A stretch of DNA of 25,863 nt from positions 1 to 25,863 of the forward strand of contig MZNV01000982.1 in NCBI GenBank assembly GCA_002081555.1, written 5' to 3'. The position numbers were made by a program, and so were the translations under genes. The notes beneath the pieces are model-generated. The model made no database searches, was not told the origin of the DNA, and saw only the letters and a program-made list of their open reading frames with translations. Of the stretch, positions 9,818 through 21,965 are shown one piece after another (positions within the stretch are counted from its first letter, which is position 1; each line of letters starts with the position of its first letter). This DNA comes from Protostelium mycophagum. Taxonomy: Eukaryota > Evosea > Variosea > Protosteliida > Protosteliaceae.

Positions 9818-11002
9818 TCATTCACAGCCGGTTTTCTCAACACTGAAATGGTCTGATTCCGTCAGTTTTCCACGAATTCTCTTCATGTGTACACAAGCAT
9901 ATTACGATCAAAATTTCCCGCCAAATCTGATGTAACGGGATGAAATTTCCCTCACTTTTCCAGATTCTGTCAGTCTCCTCTTCCTGTTGGTGATGGGTGG
10001 GTCTGTCTTGATCGGTGTAGACGCTGGTGATTCTGTACATTCAATGGGAGCGGGGGGTGTGCTAGTTATAGTCGGGGGTGGGACGGATTTGATCGGGGTG
10101 CTGGGGGGTTGTACATTGTTCACCCCGCTCTGTCTGTCGACATTTATTAGTATGTACACAGACCTTGATTTTTATGTTGATTGTGGTGCATTTCTGAATT
10201 CTGAATTTCTATAAATAGACAATGACCTCATGTGATCTATTTTTGTGATGAGATCCTCTTTATGTTCTTCACTGAGGTGGTCTATTGATACCAGTGTCAG
10301 TCCAAAATTGGTGAGTGGTTTGTCACGCTCATCGGTTTCCAGTTCTTCAATACTCGATAGGATCTTCAATACTCGATAGGATAGACAACGACTCTGGCTC
10401 TACCTACATTCTTCAGAATCCTGGAATTAAATAATGATGTGATCAGTCTGATATCAGTGTGTGGATTTGACCTTTGACAGTATTATAATCATCAAAGGGA
10501 TCATTTTCGCCAAAATGAAGAAAGTAAAAGTTGATGAGTGACGTCACCTGCCCAATGATCATGTATTTTCCCTCGAGATTATTACAGGCATCCAAAGAGA
10601 TGATCAGATCGCCACCCTTGGCTAAAGCCACCATCCCTTTCGCATGCAGATTCAAAGAGGTATCTGGAGGTATGTCGAAGAGGTTTGACTCTGAACAACC
10701 CTTCTGAAATGACTCCTCAGAAGTTCGAGATTGCCCAATGGTCAGGTAAAAATTTTTCAATACACGATGGACTGTGACTGAGGAGTAGAATTCTGACAAA
10801 ACAAGGCTATAGAAGCGATCAAGCACCTGCTTGACCTTTGAATGATCAGTATGTATCTATCATCATTCGTAGAATACCCCATGTCTCTCGCTTCGAGATA
10901 AGACGTCCAACTGATCGTATCAGTCTATCAATCACACAGGTTGCTTACTCTAAGTATTCCTAAAGAAGTTGAGAAGGTTAGGGTGCTGGGATGTTGATCC
11001 AT
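9818..11002 (-). CDS. Degenerate cyclophilin, CWC27-like
   Basis: Exons: complement of 10949-11002, 10878-10910, 10548-10826, 10227-10363, 9956-10133 and 9818-9880. The start MDQHPSTLTFSTSLGILRL matches a cyclophilin first strand. FYSSVTVHRVLKNF follows, then HAKGMVALAKGGDLIIS and NLEGKYMIIGQ. These line up with the FHR, GLVAMAN and KHTIFGKV landmarks. However, the glutamine of the active-site FMxQGG is replaced (NFYLTIG), and the NGSQFF segment is missing, so prolyl isomerase activity is probably lost, as in scaffold-type spliceosomal cyclophilins. ELETDERDKPL resembles the post-cyclophilin motif of CWC27, hence the call. The tail is Pro/Thr-rich then basic (NRKRRL). The junction between 10548 and 10363 skips about seven expected residues and may hide a tiny exon. 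A 19-bp tandem duplication marks that acceptor. Confidence 0.72.
10345..10382 (+). repeat. 19-bp exact tandem duplication at a splice acceptor
   Basis: The unit CTTCAATACTCGATAGGAT occurs twice back to back. On the coding strand each copy ends in GAAG, so the copy boundary coincides with the inferred acceptor (intron ends at 10364, exon starts at 10363). Because 19 is not a multiple of three, keeping one copy intronic preserves the frame. Confidence 0.9.
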
Positions 11003-11121
11003 CTGATTTGAGATCAAAAATGACAAACAACAAAACTGCCCGCGAAAACAGCAAAACTCAACGACAACCATCACAATATAGATGTGAACAATGGACATTT
11101 GAAGTGTTCTATTTTAGATAT

Positions 11122-12946
<1,825 letters not shown>

Positions 12947-13555
12947 CTGATCAGACCGACAAGAGCCAGTCAGACCAAACTATGGATGTTGTCAACTCCA
13001 AACCCTATGTCGACGAAGAGAGCTGCTTACCTTGAGCTTGAGAGGTTACGTTTCAAGATCGCCAATATAGCGAGTCTGTATCGTATAACTGCTGTGGTGC
13101 AGCCGCGAAATGCGCTCGAGTGGAAACGTATGTGCAGATGAGGAGGTGCTCCCGAAGCCACAGAAAACTCGCCCAAAGCGTATACAAATTTCGGTTGTTT
13201 CGGGCGAGGACTCCAAAACAACACCACGCCGGTTCTCATGCTGACAATCTGCTGTGATGACACATAGCGCGTTGCGTTGCTTGGATGAGGACGAATAGAC
13301 AAAAGGATGGACAGTCAAGTTTCTGGACGCAAGAATGCATTGATCAGATTTCTCTTTTTATCATATCATCCTCATTTCTATTGCAAGAACAGAGGGATTA
13401 AATAAGTGCGTGCGAGCATGTACAGTACATCTTCAATGTCTTTCACTTGGGTTGATGTCGTGTTTTTTGGACAAATGACATTTTCTTCGCTGTTGTGTCG
13501 AAGTTTTTTCATCGGAAAACATGCATTCGCAATTATCACATAAAGAACAACAATC
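12947..13555. other. GSK3 5' region and divergent intergenic stretch
   Basis: The acceptor before 12946 needs a phase-1 donor upstream. Two candidates are the GTAAGC near 13032 and the GTAACC near 13047; the latter would extend an open minus-strand frame reaching 13302 but without an ATG at its head. The rest, up to the ATG at 13556 on the other strand, probably contains both promoters. No repeat or RNA gene was seen. Confidence 0.4.
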
Positions 13556-14396
13556 ATGCAAGGTGGCCTCACGCTCAGCAATGTATCTTCTGAGCAGATG
13601 CTGAGTCGCCTTTGTCAAGGTGATCAACGCCCTCAAGAAGGGAAGAACAAGTCTAGTTTCCCCACAATGACGATCAACCCTTCTCTCCTCCAACAATGTG
13701 GCAATAACGGCACAGTTCGATTTTATTTGATAGAGCAGCCAGAGACATTCTCAGATCCTCAAGAGCTTTTGGAGGATGGTGTTCACTACACATGTCCAGA
13801 ATGGACAGTGGTAGCAAAGTCAGGAGAAGTGAGACTTCCCTTGCCTCGCTCTCGAGCAGCGACTGGTTCTTTGTCTAACGGGTAGGACAATGCTAATGTC
13901 ACATTGACACTCTTAACTCATTTGACACAGACCACTTGTTCTCTTAGCCGTTTTGAATTATGGAGATCCTCTGGCCTGGACCATCTCTGATCCCTTCACT
14001 CTCTACAGCAAGATGAATCAATTTAAGAACAGAAGCAACAAGACCAAAAGTCAACAGAAGCAGACGAAACGAGAAAATAGAGAAGATAATTCAGAAGATC
14101 CCTTGAGACAGAAAATGAGAGCCATCATCAAGTGAGCATTTAATCAATTTTCAGATCTTTATATTCACAACAACAGCCTCGCTAAAGCGACGGATGTAGA
14201 CCGCTCTAAACTTCAGAACATGATTTTTGAGTCTTTGGATGACTCCACTTCCTCTTCCTCCTCTCCTGCTGCACCTTCCTTCGATCAAGATGATCATGAT
14301 TCTGGTTCAGATGTCTCGAATGAGCCATTGAACATGGAGGAGGAGCTAAGAAATTGGCTCGCAGAGAACAAAAACGAGGCCAAAGTGAATGTATAA
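13556..14396 (+). CDS. Unknown acidic, serine-rich protein
   Basis: Three exons, 13556-13881, 13931-14131 and 14177-14396, splice in consistent phases (2 and 2) to a TAA at 14394. From the first ATG the product is 248 residues; a second in-frame ATG at 13667 would give 211 and starts where the sequence begins to look like folded protein (VRFYLIEQPETF). The middle PLVLLAVLNYGDPLAWTISD is hydrophobic but not a clear membrane helix. A Lys/Gln/Asn-rich linker follows, then a tail of Ser runs with Asp and Glu ending in EELRNWLAENKNEA. I do not recognise the family. Its end converges with the exonuclease gene, with only 27 bases between the stops. Confidence 0.65.
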
Positions 14397-14423
14397 ATGG
14401 ATATATGGATATATTTAAGTACA

Positions 14424-17400
14424 TCAACACTGCTGTATATATGTCACTGCCTCCTTCAAATTTTTGTTTCTGAGCAGATCTTCTCCTTCCAATCTCTATA
14501 AAAGATCAACACAAAGAGTTAGTGATGACGTCACCTCTTCGAGAGGCTTCACGTGCTTCAATAATTCTGCCTCCTCTATAAAAGGCAACTCCACCGCGTT
14601 TCTTCTTCTGTCTGTGAAGGTGGGTATTTTGTTTGGAAAAAACAAAGTGAGAGGTCCGTCGCTCTCAAATAAAGAATGGAAACTGGCGGGAAGTGCAATC
14701 TTGCCGCTGCACACGTCATTTTCTCACCAACATCGAGGATGAGAATTACCTCGAAGGAGGTAGTACGGCCACAAGCTGCTCGAAGGGGCTGAATGGGCTT
14801 CCAGCATCACCAAAGACTTTGTCACATAATGTCCGGATGACGTCATCATTCTCCAAGAACCTTTGTAGATCGACAAATAATGGCGGGAAATGGTGGGGAT
14901 AAAACCAAGACCAAGAAGAGAGTCCCCTCCTGTAATAAAACATGACCCATTGTAGTGAGACCAGATAGTCTCCACACACTCTATGACGTATCAGTCATGT
15001 GTGGTTGTAGAATGACAATGCTTACTTATCAATAAAATCTGGGTTCTCTGCTGCGGGTCCAAAAAGGTAACGGTAATAATTTTCCCGCCAAGTGTACGAC
15101 GGTTTTTGCTGTTCTACAACAGCCCCATTCTCGCCGGCTTGTATCTATTTTTGGATCAATTCAATTTTTTTAGCACAAACTCTAACCTCTTCAGTTGTCA
15201 CTGGGGCAGACACGGTTGCAACATTGTTGATATCATTAATGTCGACATCGTTATTGTCCGAATCATTATCCGAATGACTATTGTCGACATGAACAGGATT
15301 GTCGATACCCTCTTTCTCAGTGACGACATCCACTGTAATAACTTTTTCCTGAAACTCCGTGAATTCCTCGAAACTTCTGTGAATTTACCTTTGGATTTTT
15401 GGCGCCAAAAAGTTCTCTATTCTTCCATTTTCCTTCCGTTTTTCTGAATCTCAGAGATTTATATCTCTTGTCCAGTATTTTCTCCTCTTTTTCTACGACT
15501 TTTCCGAGGAAATTTCCGAATTCCAACCATAATATCTGTCTACAATCAGACAATTTCATTTTTAAGATGGTACATACCTCCCCTCCCTTCCCGGTGAAGT
15601 TTGAGACTTTGTTCTCGGAATAGATATGGGAGAGATAATCCAAGTCTCCATCTTTTATACTGATAATCTCCATCGCGGGGAGAAAGTCGTTGCCCCCCAA
15701 CATGGAGTACAACAGAAAATCATCCGATAAATCCCATCTGGTCACGTTTACAACGAGACAAATTTATTGAGGACTTCAAATTTCTCGGTGATTTTATGTG
15801 GAATTTCAATTGAAAATGAGTATCCATGGAGATTGTACTTACGTCAAGTACGATTCAGATTTGTCTTCTTCCTTTTTCGTCGAAATTTCTGCGAGTTTTC
15901 CTTTCAATATTCCGATATTAATCATCTGCATTTTCACGAATTTTTTCTTCGCCTTTTTCTGGGAAATTTCTTCCCCTTCCTTCTGTTTTATTTCCATATC
16001 TATTTTTAGTAAACATCGAGATTTCACAGAAATTTCACCCGCTACTTTGAGAAGCTGCTGCTGGCTGGGTGTCTCCTCTTTTGCTCCGGGGTCAAAAAAG
16101 GATGCCACGGCAAGTTCAACATTCCCTTGACTTTCTAATAAAAATGCGGTGCACGCGTCGATATCAAGCCCTAGATAATTTTAATTTATATATTTATTTT
16201 CACATTATTATATTCAAATAATTTTTTCCCGTTTTCGGTTTTAACAGATGATTGGACTTGATTATCTTCATGTCAGTTCATCTACACCGTTGTAGACGAA
16301 TATACTTATAAAAGAATGGTGATAATACCTGTAATAGATTGGAACATAACGATCTTTTCGTCAGTGATTTCAACCGCCTGTCTTGATTAGAAATGTTATT
16401 TTGGTATATTCATACGGGTGGTTTGTACATCTTGGCGAATTTGACTTGGATGGTGTTTCCTTTTAGTCTGCGTGTGCCTCTTAATGCATTCTCTGCTGAC
16501 TCGTGCGTTTTGAATTCCACAAATGCGTAACTTTGATTTGTCACGAATTTTTGCAGATTTCACCGAATTTTCTGGTATTTTACCTTTTGGGTAAGAAGGT
16601 CACGTGATCCAGTATTGTACGTACTTCCGAAATTTCTCCACAATCTACAAATAGATCTCTTATATCTTTTTCGGTGACATCAGACGTCAGATTATCTTCA
16701 CGATGTCAGTTCATCTACACCGTTAAGTTTATCATGGCCGACTGTTTAGACCACCAAACTCGAGACCACAAAATATACTAATATAATATTGTACTTTTTT
16801 CTATCATATATTATATAATATAATATAATATAATAGAATTACACATCATCGCTTACAAAGGTGTATCGTATTGTTGTGAGGAACATTGTTGGGGTCTTTT
16901 GGCGTTTTCTTTCCTGGACATTGATCTGGTGGGTGTCCCGTTTTCGAACAACTGTTTGTAAGTTTAGGGTTTATAGTCATTTCTTTACGCTCCACAAACT
17001 ACATTGTTCACGATTCACCATTGCAAAGTCGGCTTTGCCGCAACAGTAGTTTTGTATGAGCGAGTGTTGACGTCGGAAGAAGATGAGAAGATCACATTGG
17101 GCAGGGATCACCGAATATGTTCTCTCTTAAAACGTGGAAATTGTCCTCATGCAAAGCGAGTCCCAGCATCATCAGATCGGCATCCTGTCCACATTAGCAA
17201 AAGTCTATGACATGAAACATGAGGATGACGTGTCGCACTCACCGGACCGTAAAAGACAATCTTTCTATTTATAGAATGACCATCTACAACTCTCATATCT
17301 CTAACAAAATCAACGAGTTTATGTTCCCCTTCACCCGGTATGCTTTTAATCATTAAAATGATATTTATTTAATTTAATTTTAGATTATTTTCTGGTTATA

Positions 17401-18340
17401 AAATTAAATTAAAATTAAAAAAATGGAGTATTATTTTGAAGAGAATTTGTAAAGGATTTACCTTGTGTCAGAGATCACGATTTTCACCTGTCACATTTCA
17501 GAAATCTCTCAATTTTTTCGGACATCTCACATTCACCCAGAATCCCTTGGGATCTTGAGACCTCTCCATGGCGTACTGGTGCATCCATTGTCCCACGATC
17601 TGCATGAACGGTGTGCCTGGGGTGATTTGGTTTCCGTCGAATCTATAGAAGGGACTGGTCTTGGCTTTCTCAATCATCTCCTCAACTACAACGAATTAAT
17701 AACTAAATCTCTTCAAACACTATGATTTTTGCCGGTTAGTAGCAATAAATGTATTTATCTCAAAAAAACATTACTGATATTCGAAATATCTGTGAAATTT
17801 CATTGAAAACTATGTACCAGAGCCTTCTTTTTGATCGTTAGACTTGGCGTGTTGTGAACGGAGTTTGTTGTTTGTCTCTTCCTCATCTTTGGACTGTTTT
17901 CCCGCCAAAAATCTCCTCTGTCTTTGCTGATTCATCTTAGCTCTTGGTGCGACACCATCTGATGACGTCAGAGAAGGCAAACAAAATGGGCTTTTGCAGA
18001 TTTGATTAGAGATGCTCACCAAGCGCAATATATAGACCTTTTCGTGGCTGACAAGAACAAACGATCCGGTCCATATAATCATGAACAGCTTTGCCTGCGA
18101 CTTCGTATGATTCCGGATATGTCTGCATCGATTAGACCATGTGGTTTCATCCGAAGTGCCTACCATTTGCTCAGGATGAGTTGCATTGTGTATGATCCCA
18201 TTCATATCAAGATATAGGTAATCACAGGTCTCTCCCGAATTGAATGGATCTGCAGGGACATTGAGATCTATTGTAGGGAGTTTATGCACAGCCTCAGGGA
18301 ATCTGGTAGTCACCCAACGATAGAAACCAGGAATGCCCAT
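14424..18340 (-). CDS. XRN-family 5'-3' exoribonuclease with inserted RRM and UBA-like domains
   Basis: Twenty exons (18164-18340, 18020-18122, 17818-17958, 17531-17685, 17462-17487, 17243-17342, 17096-17184, 16857-16951, 16584-16695, 16416-16530, 16329-16377, 16039-16170, 15843-15999, 15578-15737, 15389-15535, 15187-15348, 15026-15144, 14750-14980, 14535-14682, 14424-14495) splice in phase to 829 residues. XRN enzymes degrade 5'-monophosphate RNA processively. Conserved: MGIPGFYRW, LYLDMNG (Asp45), DGVAPRAKMNQQR (94-106), GEGEHK (204-209), DADLMMLGLA (235-244), and GGNDFLP (498-504). A CCHC knuckle (Cys262, Cys265, His270, Cys275) places it near XRN2/XRN4. Residues 293-371 form an RRM with RNP2 IHLYNL and RNP1 KSYAFVEF. 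Residues about 374-415 look UBA-like (IVMFQSITG, NVELAVASFFD). A basic linker then returns to nuclease sequence. An Asp/Asn-rich stretch follows at about 600-625, then WRENYYRYLFG and SWSWFYPHHFPPL. The C-terminus is short, lacking XRN1's extra domains. Confidence 0.9.
16260..16291 (+). repeat. Direct repeat copy A, inside the UBA intron
   Basis: ATTATCTTCA directly followed by TGTCAGTTCATCTACACCGTT. It lies in the long intron (16171-16328) that splits the UBA-like domain. It matches 16690-16724 apart from a 3-base CGA insertion in the latter. Confidence 0.9.
16690..16724 (+). repeat. Direct repeat copy B, spanning the RRM splice acceptor
   Basis: ATTATCTTCA, then CGA, then the same TGTCAGTTCATCTACACCGTT. 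Read on the coding strand it covers the end of the intron before the RRM, the GTGAAG acceptor at 16696-16697, and the first bases of the RRM exon. Confidence 0.9.
16780..16843. repeat. AT-rich TAATA-type microsatellite in an XRN intron
   Basis: A run of near-perfect ATAAT/TATAA units in the intron 16696-16856, just upstream of the RRM exons on the coding strand. It makes this intron the longest and most AT-rich in the gene. Confidence 0.8.
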
Positions 18341-18439
18341 CTTATTTAAAACGTGCACGTTGGGTGAGTTGTCGGTTTGTGTTGTTCAGCGAATCTCACG
18401 TGACATTCACAACGAAGACAAAATCAACGGACAAATGGC

Positions 18440-18444
18440 AAAAA
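18440..18444 (-). terminator. Pol III T5 terminator of tRNA-Gly
   Basis: Five T residues on the coding strand, three bases past the discriminator base, the usual RNA polymerase III stop. Confidence 0.8.
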
Positions 18445-18447
18445 GAG

Positions 18448-18518
18448 TGCATCTGCCGGGAATTGAACCCGGTTCGCGTGCTTGGAAGGCACGCATCATA
18501 CCATTAGACCACAGATGC
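18448..18518 (-). tRNA. tRNA-Gly (anticodon UCC)
   Basis: The 71-nt gene folds as a full cloverleaf. The acceptor stem pairs GCATCTG with CAGATGC. The D arm carries GTGGTCTAATGGTA (A box). The anticodon stem CGTGC/GCACG encloses loop CTTCCAA, anticodon TCC, decoding GGA. The T arm CCGGGTTCAATTCCCGG is intact (B box). There is no intron and no encoded CCA. It sits 107 bases upstream of the exoribonuclease start, on the same strand. Confidence 0.97.
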
Positions 18519-18566
18519 TTGGTGGTCAGCGGATGATTTGCGAAGTGATCTACCGTAAAATTACGT

Positions 18567-19711
18567 CTATAATTTTTCCAGAATAGACATGTCGTGCAAG
18601 GATTTCCACCACTGCTCCGGCTTCTTCAATCCGTGAATGCTTATCGTGTCTGCATTATGTGTACTAGGTTTACCATCATATTCCCAGTCTCCAGTTTGTG
18701 TGAAAAGCCTTGAATTGACCCAGTGTGTCTGTCAGCTGTCAGTGGCATGTTCACAGGATGGTAGTATTCAGAAGAATGTTTCAAGGCGTGACGCCTCACC
18801 TTGTCTTGTGGATTCTCTTCGTCTCTTCGAGTGACCCATATTCCGGTCTGGATATCTTCAGGCCACTCCACCTTGTGTTGTTGGCACCAACTTGAGGACA
18901 TCATCCAATCGATGACGTCCATGCTCAGCATGTAACCTCTTCCTTGCATATAGAGATGCTTCTCGTATTCTACCACATTGTAAATCAACTTGTATGGATA
19001 TTGTGTCTCTTTTGAAATGGATTTACCACATAAATAAAATTTAAAGTGTTACCTAAGAGTAAACCACTGTAAGCTTTTTTTGGCAGGGTTGATACAAACT
19101 TGTCCAGTTTGGGCAACGACATCCAAGTGTCTTGATCACATTTCATGACGTGATCGTAAGTGATGTTGTTGGTTCCATGAGGACCGTATAGTTTGTGCGC
19201 GAGAGCGAACCATTCCCACGTCTTACCGTTGTTCATGTTTTCCTGATATGATTTCAATCAATGTCGTCATCTTCCATTGATAAACTCACAAACATATCGA
19301 TCCTTCTTAAATCACCAAAAGTGGCATTTTCCATCTGTGTTGTGTAGGTGGAGTCTTCCGAATCCGCCTGACAAAGCACAAAAACGATGTCAATACCTTT
19401 GTAGTGTGTTGTCCCGTAAATGCTTCGGATGAGTGCTCTGAAAACATCAATCTTGATCAATCTTGGACAGTTCAACACCTTTTATCATAATCCGCAGAAA
19501 CTGTGAAGATCCCCAATAAAAGTGATCGGTGGTTGGATCGGGCTTCATCGCCGGTGAGTATCTCTGTTTTATCCTCCAATTTTTTGCAGTTGACTGTATT
19601 ACCCTATAAGAGCCATTAATTGGCGTGATGTGACATTTTTGTGGTGCTCACCCTCCTCAAGGTCAAAATGGAAGATGAATATATGATGAAGATGATGACT
19701 ATCGCCGCCAT
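18567..19711 (-). CDS. GT31-like (beta-1,3-galactosyltransferase family) glycosyltransferase
   Basis: Six exons, complement of 19652-19711, 19479-19603, 19290-19437, 19053-19242, 18800-19008 and 18567-18728, give 297 residues with all phases closing. The first exon encodes MAAIVIIFIIYSSSILTL, a signal-anchor helix followed by Arg-Arg, predicting a type II Golgi or ER enzyme. Family landmarks: LLLGIFTVSADYDKRALIRS, VFVLCQ, KTWEW, the metal-binding DxD as KCDQDTW (Asp147, Asp149), GRGYMLSMDVIDW and EDIQTGIW. It probably transfers a hexose from a UDP-sugar onto glycoproteins; donor and acceptor cannot be read from sequence. It is short for the family. It shares a 190-base divergent promoter region with the carboxypeptidase. 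Confidence 0.88.
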
Positions 19712-19901
19712 TTGCCACCGTCCATTTTCCCTCAGAGTCTTGATCTTCTGGACCGCATTATTTAACCTCTCTCTGGCCATCGACCATCCGTTTTTCGGTG
19801 GTGATCGGGAGTTGTTCGATTCAGAGAAAGAGTGTCAGCGAAAACGCGAGGACGGGTTCCACAACGTCCACGATTCACAAAAACTTGTGTGAAAATCAAA
19901 C
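19712..19901. promoter_or_regulatory. Divergent promoter region between GT31 and S28 genes
   Basis: The two start codons point away from each other across 190 bases, so both promoters and 5' leaders must fit here. No clear shared element was spotted. A plus-strand open frame covering 19641-19892 is antisense to the GT31 first exon and not credible as a gene. Confidence 0.45.
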
Positions 19902-21931
19902 ATGAGGCTCGCCCTCCTCTTGACTTTACTCGCACTCTCACAAGCCTGGGTACTTCGCGACATCTCCTCTGTGACTTCTTCAGATGGAGCACCACAATAC
20001 AAAACATCCTGGTTCACCCAAAAAGTAGATCACTTCAACTGGGCAAACACTGACACAACGTTCCAACAGAGATGGATCTATAATGGTAATTCCACGTCTT
20101 CTGAATCTTTTAACATCCACAGACGAACATTGGGATGGATCTGGACCTATTCTATTCTATACTGGAAATGAGGGAGATGTCACCCTCTTCTGGTCTAACA
20201 CCGGTTTTGTGACGAAGACGTTAGCTCAAGAGTTGAAGGGTCTCGTCATTTTTGCTGAGCACAGGTACGTCTTTCGATAAACCTTTCCATAACATTGGAC
20301 AGATACTATGGACAATCTCTACCTTTTGGAAACCAATCATTCACCCCAAAGAACTATGTCTACTTGTCATGTGAGGTTCATTCATCATAATTATGGTGAC
20401 AGAAACAGCTGAGCAAGCTCTGGCCGATTATGCCGTTTTGATCCCACACATCAAGCAAATCTTCTCAGCTCAAAAATCACCAGTCATCTCTTTCGGAGGT
20501 AATTTCAACCCTTTGATCATGATGTTTTACTGCTGTGACGTCATGACATCTTCTGACACGACAAAATGACTGATTAGAAGAAATCAAGCAATTTGAGATG
20601 GTCATTCTGCCATCATGAACAACTTTTGTTGAGGAGAATTCAAATTTACAGGTTCATACGGTGGAATGCTGAGTGCTTGGTTCAGAATGAAATATCCTCA
20701 CGTTGTAGATGGAGCCATCGCCGCCTCCGCCCCCATTCTACAATTCAACAACACCGGCGTGTCACAGTCCATCTTCAACGAGGTGAAATTTCAACGAAAC
20801 GTATAGAGTTTGACGGTTGTAGATCGTCACTAGAGACTTCGCAGATGCTGTGCACGAATGCGACCTCGGTGTCAGCGACGCATTTCAACAGATATCTCAA
20901 CTTCAAACTGCACAAGAATTGAAGTACCTCAAGAAGGCCTTCAAAATCTGCCAAGACATCAACACGCCATCTGACGTGAGTGTCAAAATGACATCTTTGA
21001 CGTCTCAAAAATTTGACACGCACAGAGAGATGCTGTGGCCAACTGGATCACTTCAGGTTTGACCTACATGGCTATGGGTGATTACCCATACCCCGCCACA
21101 TTCCTCGGCCCGATGCCCGGGTACCCCGTCAACGTTTCCTGCCAGAGGTGGGCCAAGGCCAAGACACAGGTGATTTCTTCGTTGTAGATGGAGGTGACCA
21201 GGTCAGGGGTCGACCAATTTGGAGGCTGTGGCGGAGATGGTGAATGTGATCTACAACTATACCGGACAGGCCACGTGTAATGATATAGGAGGGGGTATCC
21301 CCGGCTTAGGCACAGACGCTTGGGAATACCAGGTGAATTTTCCCGCCAAAACTTTTTCATCAATTTTGACCGTTGTAGACATGTACAGAGATGGTGATGC
21401 CCATGAGTGGTGGAGGAATGTTCCCAGGGAGCGCTTATGACTTTCAGGGTTGGTCCAACTACTGTTATCAGTGAGTTATTTCCGACACATACAATGGTAC
21501 GTGGCTGATCTATTTTTAGAACCTACAATGTCAGACCCAGAAACAACTGGATAACAGAATATTATGGCGGTGCTCTGTTGCCCAATGGCAAGAACAATTT
21601 GGCGGGAAGCAACATCGTGTTTTCTAACGGACGTCTTGATCCTTGGAGGTGAGATATCATAACACATCATTCTTGTCTCAAATATCCCAGAGGAGGTGGT
21701 GTCCAGACATCTCCCTCTGCTTCCATGCCATCTGTCATCATCGAGGGTAAGTTCAGTATTATATCTTCTGCTCGTGCGAAGAATATTCTAATGACTTCTT
21801 CAGGTGGTGCACACCACTTGGACTTGAGAGAACCCAACTCTGCAGATCCCCAATCCGTTGTAGACGCGAGAAATATTGAGAGGGCCAACATCAAGAAGTG
21901 GATCAAGGAGGCAAGGAGTAGAAACAACTGA
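19902..21931 (+). CDS. S28 serine peptidase, lysosomal Pro-X carboxypeptidase-like
   Basis: Twelve exons (19902-20085, 20123-20264, 20303-20370, 20409-20498, 20652-20782, 20823-20975, 21026-21169, 21207-21332, 21379-21470, 21520-21648, 21691-21746, 21804-21931) give 480 residues, all in phase. The N-terminus [15 protein letters not shown] is a signal peptide, so it is secreted or lysosomal. The family cleaves after proline near peptide ends. Landmarks: [42 protein letters not shown], nucleophile Ser163 in [26 protein letters not shown] with the catalytic Asp417, and GAHHLDLR with the histidine. The pattern is closer to Pro-X carboxypeptidase than to dipeptidyl peptidase 7, but both share these motifs. 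Eleven introns, mostly 37-57 nt with one of 153 nt. Confidence 0.95.
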
Positions 21932-21965
21932 CGAACCGTTTTGCATAAATAAATCTTTATACGCT
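21932..21965. other. 34-base convergent gap with polyadenylation-like AATAAA
   Basis: The carboxypeptidase and histidine kinase stops face each other here. AATAAA at about 21947-21952 on the plus strand suits the carboxypeptidase. The transcripts almost certainly overlap at their 3' ends. Confidence 0.5.

Noticed and set aside
13433-13696. Minus-strand open frame of 87 codons with several Cys residues (CCSLCDNCECM)
   Set aside because: It lies antisense across the start of the plus-strand unknown gene, has no family resemblance beyond chance Cys spacing, and no splice partners.
16416-16695. RRM as a separate small gene nested in the XRN gene
   Set aside because: RNP2 is completed only by splicing from the preceding XRN exon, the apparent stop after MYKPPV begins a GTATGA donor, and all flanking phases fit one long frame.
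19641-19892. Plus-strand open frame beginning MVLTLLKVK
   Set aside because: Antisense to the GT31 first exon and its promoter; composition is a mirror of that exon.
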